Origin: Candidatus Zixiibacteriota bacterium
GTDB taxonomy: Bacteria > Zixibacteria > MSB-5A5 > GN15 > FEB-12
Assembly: GCA_003641415.1 (NCBI GenBank)
Contig: QNAG01000048.1
Coordinates: 1-13,866 of the forward strand
DNA length: 13,866 nucleotides
Direction of reading: 5' to 3'
The position numbers and the translations under genes were made by a program. Below are positions 8,266 to 13,866 of this stretch, piece by piece; position 1 is the first letter of the stretch, and the number at the start of each line of letters is the position of its first letter. The notes under the pieces were generated by a model. The model worked only from the letters and a program-made list of their open reading frames with translations. It was not told the origin of the DNA and made no database searches.

Positions 8266-9713
8266 TACTTTGCTCCTGCAGCAGCTTCCAGGCGGTATCC
8301 CCACATATCCTTCAATCTTTCGAAGCGAAGGGAAAATTGATCATTAGCCTCATTTAGCTTTATAAACTCATCGGGATTCTTATCAGGGTCTTTCCCATCA
8401 CAAGCTTTAATTAGCTTTTCTATCTCTTGAACTTGCTCTTCCATTTCAGGGATAGTCTGTTTGGCTGTTTCTTCTTTCACACTGAATGAACTTGCTGCTT
8501 CATCAACAATATCAAGAGCAATATCAGGAAGGTTCCTTTCGCTAAGATAACGAAGAGCGTACTTGACTGAACCAGCTAAAGCCTCTTCAGTGTATTGTAT
8601 CTTATGATGCTCTTCGTATTTGGATATTACACCCTTGACAATTCGAACAGCATCATCAAACCCAGGCTCCTCTACTTTGACTCGTTCGAAGCGTCGATCA
8701 AGCGCTTTATCCTTTTCTATATACCTGGTGTATTCTTCATCAGTAGTTGCGCCAATAAGACGAATCTGTCCTCGCGCCAGGGCTGGTTTGACAAGGTTAG
8801 CGGCATCCATACCACCACTGCCACTTCCAGCTCCGGTCAGAGTATGGATTTCATCGATAAAGAGTACAATACGTCCACCGGATTTAACTACTTCACCAAT
8901 AAGACTCTTGAAACGTTCCTCGAATTCACCCTTGTACTTAGCCCCAGCTATAAGCGACCCCATGTCGACTTCCATAACTTTAACATTCTGAATTTTTTCA
9001 GGGACACGACCATCAATAACAGCCTGTGCGAAGCCCTCAACTATAGCGGTTTTGCCTACTCCGGCTCCTCCTACCAACACAGGGCTGTTCTTGCGACGAC
9101 GCAGCAGTATTTGTATAAGCTGCTGTAACTCGTCATCACGTCCTACCATTGGGTCAAATTCACCTGCAGCGGCCTGATTTGTCAGATCTATGCAGTAGCG
9201 CAGTGTTCCCGCTACTCCCTTCTTTTCCTCAGTACCAGTGGTACCTATGCCGGATGTAGTAGCTATTTCTTCAACCGATTTGGTATCGGCGATTGCTTTA
9301 TAGATATCTTCTTTGGTGATATCAATTTTTTCGCGTACCTGCGGCGCCATAGCTGTTTTGGGATCGAAAATCGCTATGAGAATGTGCTCAGGTTCAACCA
9401 GAGCATCATACAGTTTGGCTTTCTCTTCCAGCGCCTGGGCTAAGACTTCCTGTACTTCGGGAGAGGCATTAACATTCTCGCGTGCTGTTGAACGACTCGA
9501 CTGATCTTTAAGAAACGCCTCGACCATTGAAGCAACAACAGTCGGTTTTTTGCCGAGTTGATTGAGAATAGACTCTACCTCGGTGCCCTCCTGACGCACA
9601 ACCGCAATCAGCAGATGCTCGACAGTGATCTCGGGGTGACGGAACTCAGACGCGACTTCCCGTGCGATTTTAATAACAGCTCTTGAATCAGAGGAATAAC
9701 TGGCTATGTCCAT
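8265..9713 (-). CDS. clpV: ClpV N-terminal part (Clp-N and D1 AAA+ domain) as a separate polypeptide
   Basis: This 482-residue protein is the first half of the sheath-recycling ATPase. A double Clp N-terminal repeat spans residues 5-140 (EITVEHLLIAVV at 28-39; ALVEPEHILIAIFD at 104-117), which is the substrate-recognition part. D1 follows with Walker A GGAGVGKT at 215-222, pore loop KYKG at 259-262, Walker B LFIDE at 284-288, sensor GATT at 321-324 and arginine fingers at R340-R341. The end (~405-482) is a coiled-coil-like middle domain. It stops at AAAGAK, where ordinary ClpV/ClpB (about 860 residues) would run on into D2. Together the two genes encode 846 residues, so nothing essential is missing. 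The ATG at 9713 is the first possible start after an in-frame TAA; its AGGAG is 13 bases away, longer than ideal. It is the first gene after the 9801-9829 promoter. Confidence 0.9.
   Translation of the reverse strand: MDIASYSSDSRAVIKIAREVASEFRHPEITVEHLLIAVVRQEGTEVESILNQLGKKPTVVASMVEAFLKDQSSRSTARENVNASPEVQEVLAQALEEKAKLYDALVEPEHILIAIFDPKTAMAPQVREKIDITKEDIYKAIADTKSVEEIATTSGIGTTGTEEKKGVAGTLRYCIDLTNQAAAGEFDPMVGRDDELQQLIQILLRRRKNSPVLVGGAGVGKTAIVEGFAQAVIDGRVPEKIQNVKVMEVDMGSLIAGAKYKGEFEERFKSLIGEVVKSGGRIVLFIDEIHTLTGAGSGSGGMDAANLVKPALARGQIRLIGATTDEEYTRYIEKDKALDRRFERVKVEEPGFDDAVRIVKGVISKYEEHHKIQYTEEALAGSVKYALRYLSERNLPDIALDIVDEAASSFSVKEETAKQTIPEMEEQVQEIEKLIKACDGKDPDKNPDEFIKLNEANDQFSLRFERLKDMWGYRLEAAAGAK
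8273..8277 (-). promoter_or_regulatory. Ribosome binding site for the second ClpV gene
   Basis: AGGAG on the minus strand lies 7 bases before the ATG at 8265 and inside the last codons of the first ClpV gene. It decides the start of the D2 polypeptide and argues that the split is a true two-gene arrangement with coupled translation, not a base-calling frameshift. Confidence 0.8.
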
Positions 9714-9772
9714 CCTTGGTTAGTAACTCCTATTATTCAAATTAATACTGACTCTTATATATACTGGTACAC

Positions 9773-9788
9773 ACACTCCTGCGAGTGT
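9773..9788 (-). promoter_or_regulatory. Perfect 6-base inverted repeat in the clpV leader
   Basis: ACACTC (9773-9778) and GAGTGT (9783-9788) flank a 4-base loop. The repeat starts about 13 bases after the -10 box of the upstream promoter, so it would lie at the 5' end of the transcript. It may stabilise the mRNA or bind a repressor; no U run follows, so it is not a terminator. Confidence 0.4.
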
Positions 9789-9800
9789 CAAACCTTTAAG

Positions 9801-9829
9801 ATGATACTAATCCATCAATGCGATGTCAA
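9801..9829 (-). promoter_or_regulatory. Sigma70-type promoter for the core T6SS genes
   Basis: On the minus strand TTGACA (9824-9829) is a perfect -35 box, with exactly 17 bases to TATCAT (9801-9806), a 5/6 match to the -10 box. It lies in the only sizeable gap (9714-9890) between the effector module and the core genes and points into clpV. The predicted leader is about 80 bases. It would let the apparatus be expressed apart from the effector module. Confidence 0.68.
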
Positions 9830-9832
9830 GCA

Positions 9833-9865
9833 GTTTGGGGGGAAGCCAAACAACGAGGTAGTTGT
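9833..9865 (-). other. Two adjoining short inverted repeats after the lipoprotein gene
   Basis: GTTTGG (9833-9838) pairs with CCAAAC (9846-9851), and ACAAC (9850-9854) pairs with GTTGT (9861-9865). They overlap by 2 bases, so only one can form at a time. They lie between the lipoprotein stop and the clpV promoter and could form a transcript end, but no U run is present on the minus strand. Confidence 0.25.
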
Positions 9866-9890
9866 CACACCGTATCAGTACCGAATTCTA

Positions 9891-10469
9891 TTACTTTACT
9901 TCAAACTCCAAGACTGGTGAAGATAGAGGTCCCAGCAGTATTACTACCCAGTACTTACCAGGCAGGGGTTCTATACTACATTGCTGCCTAAGATCGATGT
10001 TGAAGTAGGAACCGATAGACTTAATTCGACCACCCGGATCATTATCTTCTTCTTCATCTTCAGTTTCAATAACAGGGGGATCATCTTTTACTGTGCGTCC
10101 GTAGTAAATTCCCCGCGATTCCTTATGAGTTACAACAATCAGCAAATTGGCATCAAGATCAGAACCGAATTCAGACACCATATCTCCGTCCACTCGGTAT
10201 GCACCGAATAGAAGCCACGGGGTTTTCATATCAAATGTGATGTGCCGTTTTCCCCCTTCAAAACATACATTAATCCCAAAATTTTCCTCTGGAAAGTCGG
10301 GGCTATCAGTACATTTTTCATAACTTGGATAATCCATTATTATTCCCTTACCATAGACTTGTTTTTCAGATGTAAACACACAGCTTTCCAATACAAGAAT
10401 AGTCAATGAAACCAGTAACAAAATATTGAAAAATTTACTGAACAGGGAATCTCTGTTGCGCAATCTCAT
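9891..10469 (-). CDS. Putative lipoprotein, candidate immunity partner of the metalloprotease
   Basis: This is a 192-residue protein I do not recognise. A basic start (MRLRNR) and a hydrophobic stretch at 13-27 lead to a lipobox-like LESC ending at Cys30, so signal peptidase II processing and lipid anchoring are expected; the residue after Cys is Val, not Asp, which favours the outer membrane under the E. coli rule. The mature part is beta-rich and acidic, with an EDEEEDND run near residue 138 and a final PGKYWVVILLGPLSSPVLEFEV. Its ATG overlaps the stop of the metalloprotease gene by 4 bases (ATGA), so the two are translated together. An anchored periplasmic protein coupled to a toxin-like enzyme is the usual form of a T6SS immunity protein. 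I infer this role; it could also be an apparatus lipoprotein, although it is not recognisable as TssJ. Confidence 0.7.
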   Translation of the reverse strand: MRLRNRDSLFSKFFNILLLVSLTILVLESCVFTSEKQVYGKGIIMDYPSYEKCTDSPDFPEENFGINVCFEGGKRHITFDMKTPWLLFGAYRVDGDMVSEFGSDLDANLLIVVTHKESRGIYYGRTVKDDPPVIETEDEEEDNDPGGRIKSIGSYFNIDLRQQCSIEPLPGKYWVVILLGPLSSPVLEFEVK

Positions 10470-11866
10470 GCTTTGTTCCCTTTGCTGTGCTTAAATTTTC
10501 CTTTGCGCTTACTGAGATCAGCCCTTCGGACATATTCTTTACAAACATTACACAATTTCGTGCGCAAAGCACTGGACTGGTAATACATTATACAATTCTT
10601 ATCCTTACAATGATGGCCAGTACCGGTGTCAATATGAGTTGAAGATTTCGCTGAAACAAGTCCTAGAAGATGACCCATTTCATGGACTCTTACGCAGTGT
10701 ATCTCTTTGGCTGCTGATGCTTGGTTCGCAACGGCCTCTTCATAAAAACCAGTAGCAATATTTCCGTGAGGTTTAAATGTTCCATCCCCCCCCCATTCCT
10801 TTGAAGTTTTCAACTTTAATTCGATATCCACCGGTTTTTTCTTTGTGGGTGTAACCGGACCACCAGTAAGATCGATTTTTACTTTTTTATATATTTTGTT
10901 CGCCCCCGTCAGGCTTATCTTGCTTTTGTCCAGATTCTTCCATCCTAACTTAAAGCCAAAGATACTCGGTCCTGATGCATCCCTATATTTGGCGCTTTTC
11001 ACCCAAGATGTACCACCATCATATATGTAATATGTGCCTGATTTGGGAGACGTGAATACAGTTTTCCACATTTCGATTTCCATCTCCTGATCCGAGGGAT
11101 CAGCCTGATGATCAATAGCCAGTTCTTGCGCTTGGTATGGTGATCTCTCAGCCCCAAAATAGGAATTGGCAAATGAATGAAGCTTACTGGTCATTAGATT
11201 CCATTTGTTGTTCGGCTTATTATCCTTACCCTGGTTCTCAAACTCAATGTAGCAGTCCTTATAAGCTTGAGCTAACGCATCCTTTGGTAGGCTAAATTCT
11301 CCCCCTGTTCTCTTTTTCATCGATTCCATTTCCACCCAGAGCTTGCGCCACACTTCGTATGTCCCCGCCTTCTTGCCATTCTTATAGGTACTTTCGTCAG
11401 TGGCATATACTTCGAACTTATCGCCACCATATATTGATAACTGAAACTCCACCTCAGGCGTCCAGCCATCCTTGTTCACCTTAGTTTCTTTTGTTGCGGG
11501 ACGAGAAAACCAGGTTTCAAAACCTTCCTTTTCATCTCCCTTCAGACCTGCCTTGTTCTTCGCATCCCCTTTTGAATACCAGTAAACCTTTTTCCCCGAC
11601 AACGACGCAGATTTGTCACCTGATATCCAAGACAGTCTCGCTTTCAGCATAACAGAACGACCATACTCAGGGTGAGCCTTTTGGGAGGCAAATTTACTAT
11701 CGATATTAATGTATTGCTTTCTGTCTTGAACTGGCTGCGTGGATTTGTTCCCCTTATGTTTTATCACTTCAACAACCTCAACTACGGTTGTCTTCGCTGC
11801 TACTTTGAGTTTTACAACTCCACCTGTTTTACCTTTAGCAATATTCGTTGCTGAGTTCTCGACCAC
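10466..11866 (-). CDS. Zinc metalloprotease with archaemetzincin-like Cys4 site, probable T6SS effector
   Basis: This 466-residue protein has a C-terminal protease site: HEMGHLLG at 395-402 supplies two zinc-binding His and the catalytic Glu. It is followed by H411 and H418/H419 (candidate third ligand), then C420-x4-C425-x-M427-x11-C439-x2-C442. The HC-x4-C-x-M-...-C-x2-C pattern is that of archaemetzincins, whose four Cys bind a second zinc and whose Met makes the metzincin Met-turn; here the spacing before the first Cys is longer and before the CxxC shorter. Residues ~50-180 form an Ig-like beta domain (YGGDKFEVYATDE, then YEVWRKLWVEMESM). The tail is Lys-rich. No signal peptide is present, as expected for cargo loaded in the cytoplasm. 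The start is GTG with GGTGA 4 bases upstream; an in-frame TAA lies 7 codons before it. A run of nine G lies at about codon 358. Effector role is inferred from context. Confidence 0.82.
   Translation of the reverse strand: MVENSATNIAKGKTGGVVKLKVAAKTTVVEVVEVIKHKGNKSTQPVQDRKQYINIDSKFASQKAHPEYGRSVMLKARLSWISGDKSASLSGKKVYWYSKGDAKNKAGLKGDEKEGFETWFSRPATKETKVNKDGWTPEVEFQLSIYGGDKFEVYATDESTYKNGKKAGTYEVWRKLWVEMESMKKRTGGEFSLPKDALAQAYKDCYIEFENQGKDNKPNNKWNLMTSKLHSFANSYFGAERSPYQAQELAIDHQADPSDQEMEIEMWKTVFTSPKSGTYYIYDGGTSWVKSAKYRDASGPSIFGFKLGWKNLDKSKISLTGANKIYKKVKIDLTGGPVTPTKKKPVDIELKLKTSKEWGGDGTFKPHGNIATGFYEEAVANQASAAKEIHCVRVHEMGHLLGLVSAKSSTHIDTGTGHHCKDKNCIMYYQSSALRTKLCNVCKEYVRRADLSKRKGKFKHSKGNKA
10786..10794. 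repeat. Nine-base C/G run in the metalloprotease gene
   Basis: C9 on the plus strand (G9 in the gene) encodes Trp-Gly-Gly at about codons 357-360, roughly 36 codons before the HExxH site. Slippage here would remove the catalytic region while keeping the Ig-like part. Confidence 0.6.
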
Positions 11867-11905
11867 TGTATCACCAGTTTCTACTTAAATCCGTCGTCAT
11901 TCACC

Positions 11906-12799
11906 TTAGGTAATCGTATAATCCTTCAAGTTTGTAAACTCCACCTTCACCGTTCCCGGTGGTATGTCCTCCACCCTTGCCCTGCCATCACTATCGAGAT
12001 TGCCTTCTTTGGTGGTGCCGTCCGGTAAATGCAATATGTACTTCTCATCTTTGGCTGGTTCGCCGGTCTCGTCTTTCAATTCTATCTCTATCCAATCTTT
12101 GAACTCAAGCAATCCGGATGCTTGTTCTTCCTTGCCATACTCGTCGTCCTCAATCTTGATCGTGAAAAAATACTCTGGTGGATTGTATGCTCCGCCGTAG
12201 CGATCCAGCTCTTCCTGGGTGGCGATTTCATCTGTATCTTCGAAATACTGATATTCCCACTGCAATTCCATGCGACCACCCTCAATTGTGGCCGGTAGTT
12301 CGGTAATCTTATCGTGGGCGCTGTCGCGGTCGTATTCATAGATAGTGACCGTCACCTCAGTACCTTCGCGCACGCCGTCGACAAACGCTGACAAAGTTAA
12401 AGTGTCCCCTCGCCGCGCTTCCTTAGCGCTCCATTTCAAGTTATTCACCCGCACGAGTGGCACCACCGGAATTCGACCGGACTCGCCATCAAGACCGTTA
12501 CCCGGAAACGAAACCTCAAAATAGACCTGATCGCCAATCTCCATATCTTCAGGGACTTCAAAATGTCCACGGTATTTGCTATTGCGTACCACATCAGAAA
12601 TTTTGCCCAACTTTTTACCATTTTCGCTTTTACCGGTAATCTTAATGGGCGCACCATTGCCAACAAACGCCGTAATCACCTCAAATTTCACCGTCCCGCC
12701 CGCTGGCGCATACGATGATCGCCAGTAGACCGACACCAGAACAGGCTCCAACTGAACAGTATGTTCGGTATCAGTTGACTTGGTAAATTCTAGGTTCAT
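11906..12799 (-). CDS. Spike-associated beta protein with Ig-like repeats and transthyretin-like C-terminus
   Basis: This 297-residue protein appears to be built of beta domains. Residues ~15-105 are Ig-like (VSVYWRSSYAPAGGTVKFEV start), ~115-220 are a second one (VNNLKWSAKEARRGDTLTLSAFV), and 233-292 are a transthyretin/carboxypeptidase-regulatory-like module with DWIEIELKDETGEPAKDE, HLPDGTTKEGNLDSDGRA and IPPGTVKVEF. The last module is well known at the C-termini of VgrG and PAAR-linked proteins, where it helps dock effectors. The protein likely sits on the spike, or acts as an adaptor for the protease whose gene follows 39 bases later; both share the APAGG/GGDKF-type Ig region. The frame reaches back to a TTG at 12835, overlapping the previous gene; I prefer the ATG at 12799, 13 bases after that stop. 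No catalytic motif is seen. Confidence 0.68.
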   Translation of the reverse strand: MNLEFTKSTDTEHTVQLEPVLVSVYWRSSYAPAGGTVKFEVITAFVGNGAPIKITGKSENGKKLGKISDVVRNSKYRGHFEVPEDMEIGDQVYFEVSFPGNGLDGESGRIPVVPLVRVNNLKWSAKEARRGDTLTLSAFVDGVREGTEVTVTIYEYDRDSAHDKITELPATIEGGRMELQWEYQYFEDTDEIATQEELDRYGGAYNPPEYFFTIKIEDDEYGKEEQASGLLEFKDWIEIELKDETGEPAKDEKYILHLPDGTTKEGNLDSDGRARVEDIPPGTVKVEFTNLKDYTIT

Positions 12800-12812
12800 G
12801 GCGTTATGTCCG

Positions 12813-13232
12813 TTAGTCGTTTCCCATAGGAACAAAGCTATCGATAATCTGGGCTACTTGCAAACCAATAGTTTTCATAGTCTTTTTTGTGAAATCGGCT
12901 TGAAAAGTGTAAGCTGTGTCTCCCGCAAGTAGGAAGACCTGTTTGCGAAAGACCGCTCTACCATCCTGGGGCACAGATTTATAAACGACCTCCAGTACTT
13001 GCCCCCCGCTGGGATGCTGCTTCTCTTCTTCTTTGACCACTTCAGCTCCGCCCATCGCATTGACAGTCTGTTCCATGCGTGGATTCGCATAGTCTTTGAC
13101 ATCATCAGAGTCCGGAGTATGATCTATCAGCAGTGTCAGGTTATGGTAAACTCCATCAACTTCCGGACCTTGGAAAAAGTATGCAGTCTGGTCAACCCAG
13201 TCATCGGGAAGGTCTATTTGTATTCCTATCAT
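12813..13232 (-). CDS. DcrB/DUF1795-like protein, Eag-type effector chaperone
   Basis: This 139-residue protein has the DcrB-family look: an N-terminal IQIDLPDDWVDQTAYFFQGP, a central LLIDHTPDSDDVKDYANPRMEQT, then 'AVFRKQVFLLAGDTAYTFQADFTKKT' and a final helix 'QVAQIIDSFVPM'. Cytosolic members of this family (Eag proteins) bind the hydrophobic segments of PAAR-type T6SS effectors and hold them until loading. The neighbouring gene just upstream encodes exactly such a hydrophobic segment, which supports this role. No signal peptide is visible, unlike periplasmic DcrB. The frame extends to a GTG at 13241; I choose the ATG at 13232 because the family starts close to the 'LPDGW'-like motif, although the ribosome site is not decisive. 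Confidence 0.75.
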   Translation of the reverse strand: MIGIQIDLPDDWVDQTAYFFQGPEVDGVYHNLTLLIDHTPDSDDVKDYANPRMEQTVNAMGGAEVVKEEEKQHPSGGQVLEVVYKSVPQDGRAVFRKQVFLLAGDTAYTFQADFTKKTMKTIGLQVAQIIDSFVPMGND

Positions 13233-13269
13233 ATCCTGCACCAGTGAGTATTGTTATTTATTACAGCCA

Positions 13270-13866
13270 TCATTTCTTTATCACCTCGTACTGAACCCCC
13301 CAATACATATTGAGAAAGAACTTGTGTATATATTCCTCAAACGTGAGGTCATCGACCACATCGTCAAGCTCAACGATGTATTGTGGAAACTGTTCTTTGG
13401 CCATGGCAATAGCCTTGGTGTTTTTCACTTTGGTACGTTTGGAAAGATGCTCATAAAGATCGGCAATTTCCTTTCCGGAAGTAGGATCGTTCTCTTTCAG
13501 CTTAGTCGTCATCAACTCTATGAACATCTTCTCGTCAACGTCCTTGTAATCGATTATAGCTTCCACCAGACTACCAACGACATTAACTGCAGTCCCAACA
13601 GCCACAAGAACAGCACCCAAGGGAGCCAGTGGAGTAAGTAACAGAACAGCCCCCCCCATAACCAATCCCTTTCCACCGTACGAGACAACTGAATAGGCAA
13701 ACTTCTTTCCGTCTCCGGTATCGGCTGCGGTATACATATCATAGATGGATATTCCCCAATCGGCAGCAGCTCCTGCCACTCCGGCGGCTTTGGAGATGAT
13801 TGCTCCCGTGGGAATCTTATTTTGAATAGCGGGGATATCAAGAATACTGGTACCGAAGCCGTAGAC
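13270..13866 (-). CDS. C-terminal part of a protein with a long hydrophobic segment, probable T6SS effector or PAAR-type carrier (partial)
   Basis: The frame is open from the window edge to the TGA at 13270, giving 198 codons with the 5' end missing; an internal GTG at 13779 is unlikely to be the true start because coding sequence continues above it. Near the window edge is an Ala/Gly-rich stretch (AAGVAGAAADWG). After a short polar linker comes a long hydrophobic run, from YGGKGLVMGG through LLLTPLAPLGAVLVAVGTAV to VNVVGSLVEAI, long enough for two membrane passes. The rest is a charged, mainly helical tail (TTKLKENDPTSGKEIADLYEH). Such segments occur in PAAR/Rhs-type effectors and in pore-forming toxins. 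The DcrB/Eag-like gene 37 bases downstream fits a client-chaperone pair. The toxin or PAAR domain itself cannot be seen here. A G8 run lies in the hydrophobic part. Confidence 0.6.
   Translation of the reverse strand, partial: VYGFGTSILDIPAIQNKIPTGAIISKAAGVAGAAADWGISIYDMYTAADTGDGKKFAYSVVSYGGKGLVMGGAVLLLTPLAPLGAVLVAVGTAVNVVGSLVEAIIDYKDVDEKMFIELMTTKLKENDPTSGKEIADLYEHLSKRTKVKNTKAIAMAKEQFPQYIVELDDVVDDLTFEEYIHKFFLNMYWGVQYEVIKK
13650..13657. repeat. Eight-base C/G run in the partial membrane-segment gene
   Basis: C8 on the plus strand encodes the Met-Gly-Gly-Ala of the hydrophobic segment. Confidence 0.55.

Noticed and set aside
8265..8304. Upstream extension of the second ClpV gene and a sequencing frameshift as cause of the split
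   Set aside because: The extra 13 residues are an out-of-frame reading of the first gene's end, and a proper AGGAG-ATG with TAATG overlap is present.
7745..9128. Long plus-strand frames of 123-177 codons opposite clpV
   Set aside because: They mirror the highly conserved ClpV frames; their translations are low-complexity Ser/Ile-rich and lack domain features.
9763..9791. Second TTGACA at 9786-9791 as another promoter
   Set aside because: At 16-18 bases spacing there is no acceptable -10 box; the only TATATA is about 22 bases away.
9833..9865. Intrinsic terminator after the lipoprotein gene
   Set aside because: The stems are 5-6 base pairs and no U run follows on the minus strand.
9891..10469. 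Lipoprotein as TssJ of the membrane complex
   Set aside because: It is coupled to the protease and no TssL or TssM lies nearby; the sequence shows no TssJ pattern I can recognise.
12813..12835. TTG start at 12835 for the spike-associated protein
   Set aside because: It would overlap the previous gene by 23 bases, and an ATG follows 13 bases after that gene's stop.

Overview
The window carries one continuous minus-strand block of a contractile injection system of the type VI secretion (T6SS) kind, read from the high-coordinate end to the low-coordinate end. It contains no convincing plus-strand gene, RNA gene, transposon or CRISPR array. Both ends cut through genes: a membrane-segment protein at the right edge and a TssG-like baseplate gene at the left edge. 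The longest gap without a gene is the 177 bases at 9714-9890, which holds a promoter and a hairpin.

The right half (13866 down to 9891) is an effector or cargo module. In order it holds: the 3' end of a protein with a long hydrophobic Ala/Gly-rich segment; a small DcrB/DUF1795-like protein of the Eag effector-chaperone type; a spike-associated beta protein with Ig-like repeats and a transthyretin-like C-terminus; a secreted-effector-like zinc metalloprotease with an archaemetzincin-like HExxH plus four-cysteine signature; and a lipoprotein overlapping the protease gene by 4 bases, which is the expected form of an immunity partner.

The left half (9829 down to 1) is the core apparatus. A sigma70-type promoter is followed by a ClpV unfoldase encoded as two separate polypeptides, then TssB and TssC (sheath), Hcp (tube), VgrG (spike), TssE, TssF and TssG (baseplate). 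The TssG-like protein begins with a PASTA-like domain. Genes are tightly packed (4-base overlaps to about 110-base gaps), most with good Shine-Dalgarno sequences. The likely working scheme is that Hcp stacks inside the TssB/TssC sheath on a TssE/F/G baseplate, VgrG caps the tube, the effector-module proteins ride on the spike, and the two-piece ClpV recycles the contracted sheath.

The organism is Gram-negative by inference (T6SS-like machine, lipoprotein partner), with roughly mid-40s percent GC by eye. Hcp resembles the TssD family best known from Bacteroidota. However, AGGAG-type ribosome sites and a TTGACA/TATCAT promoter are unlike Bacteroidota, so another Gram-negative phylum is more likely. 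I cannot name the species. The envelope complex genes tssJ/L/M, and tssA and tssK, are not in the window.

Points that stand out: the split ClpV with a clean internal ribosome site, the PASTA-TssG fusion, the metalloprotease-lipoprotein pair, and several runs of 7-9 G inside coding regions, one of which sits just before the protease active site.
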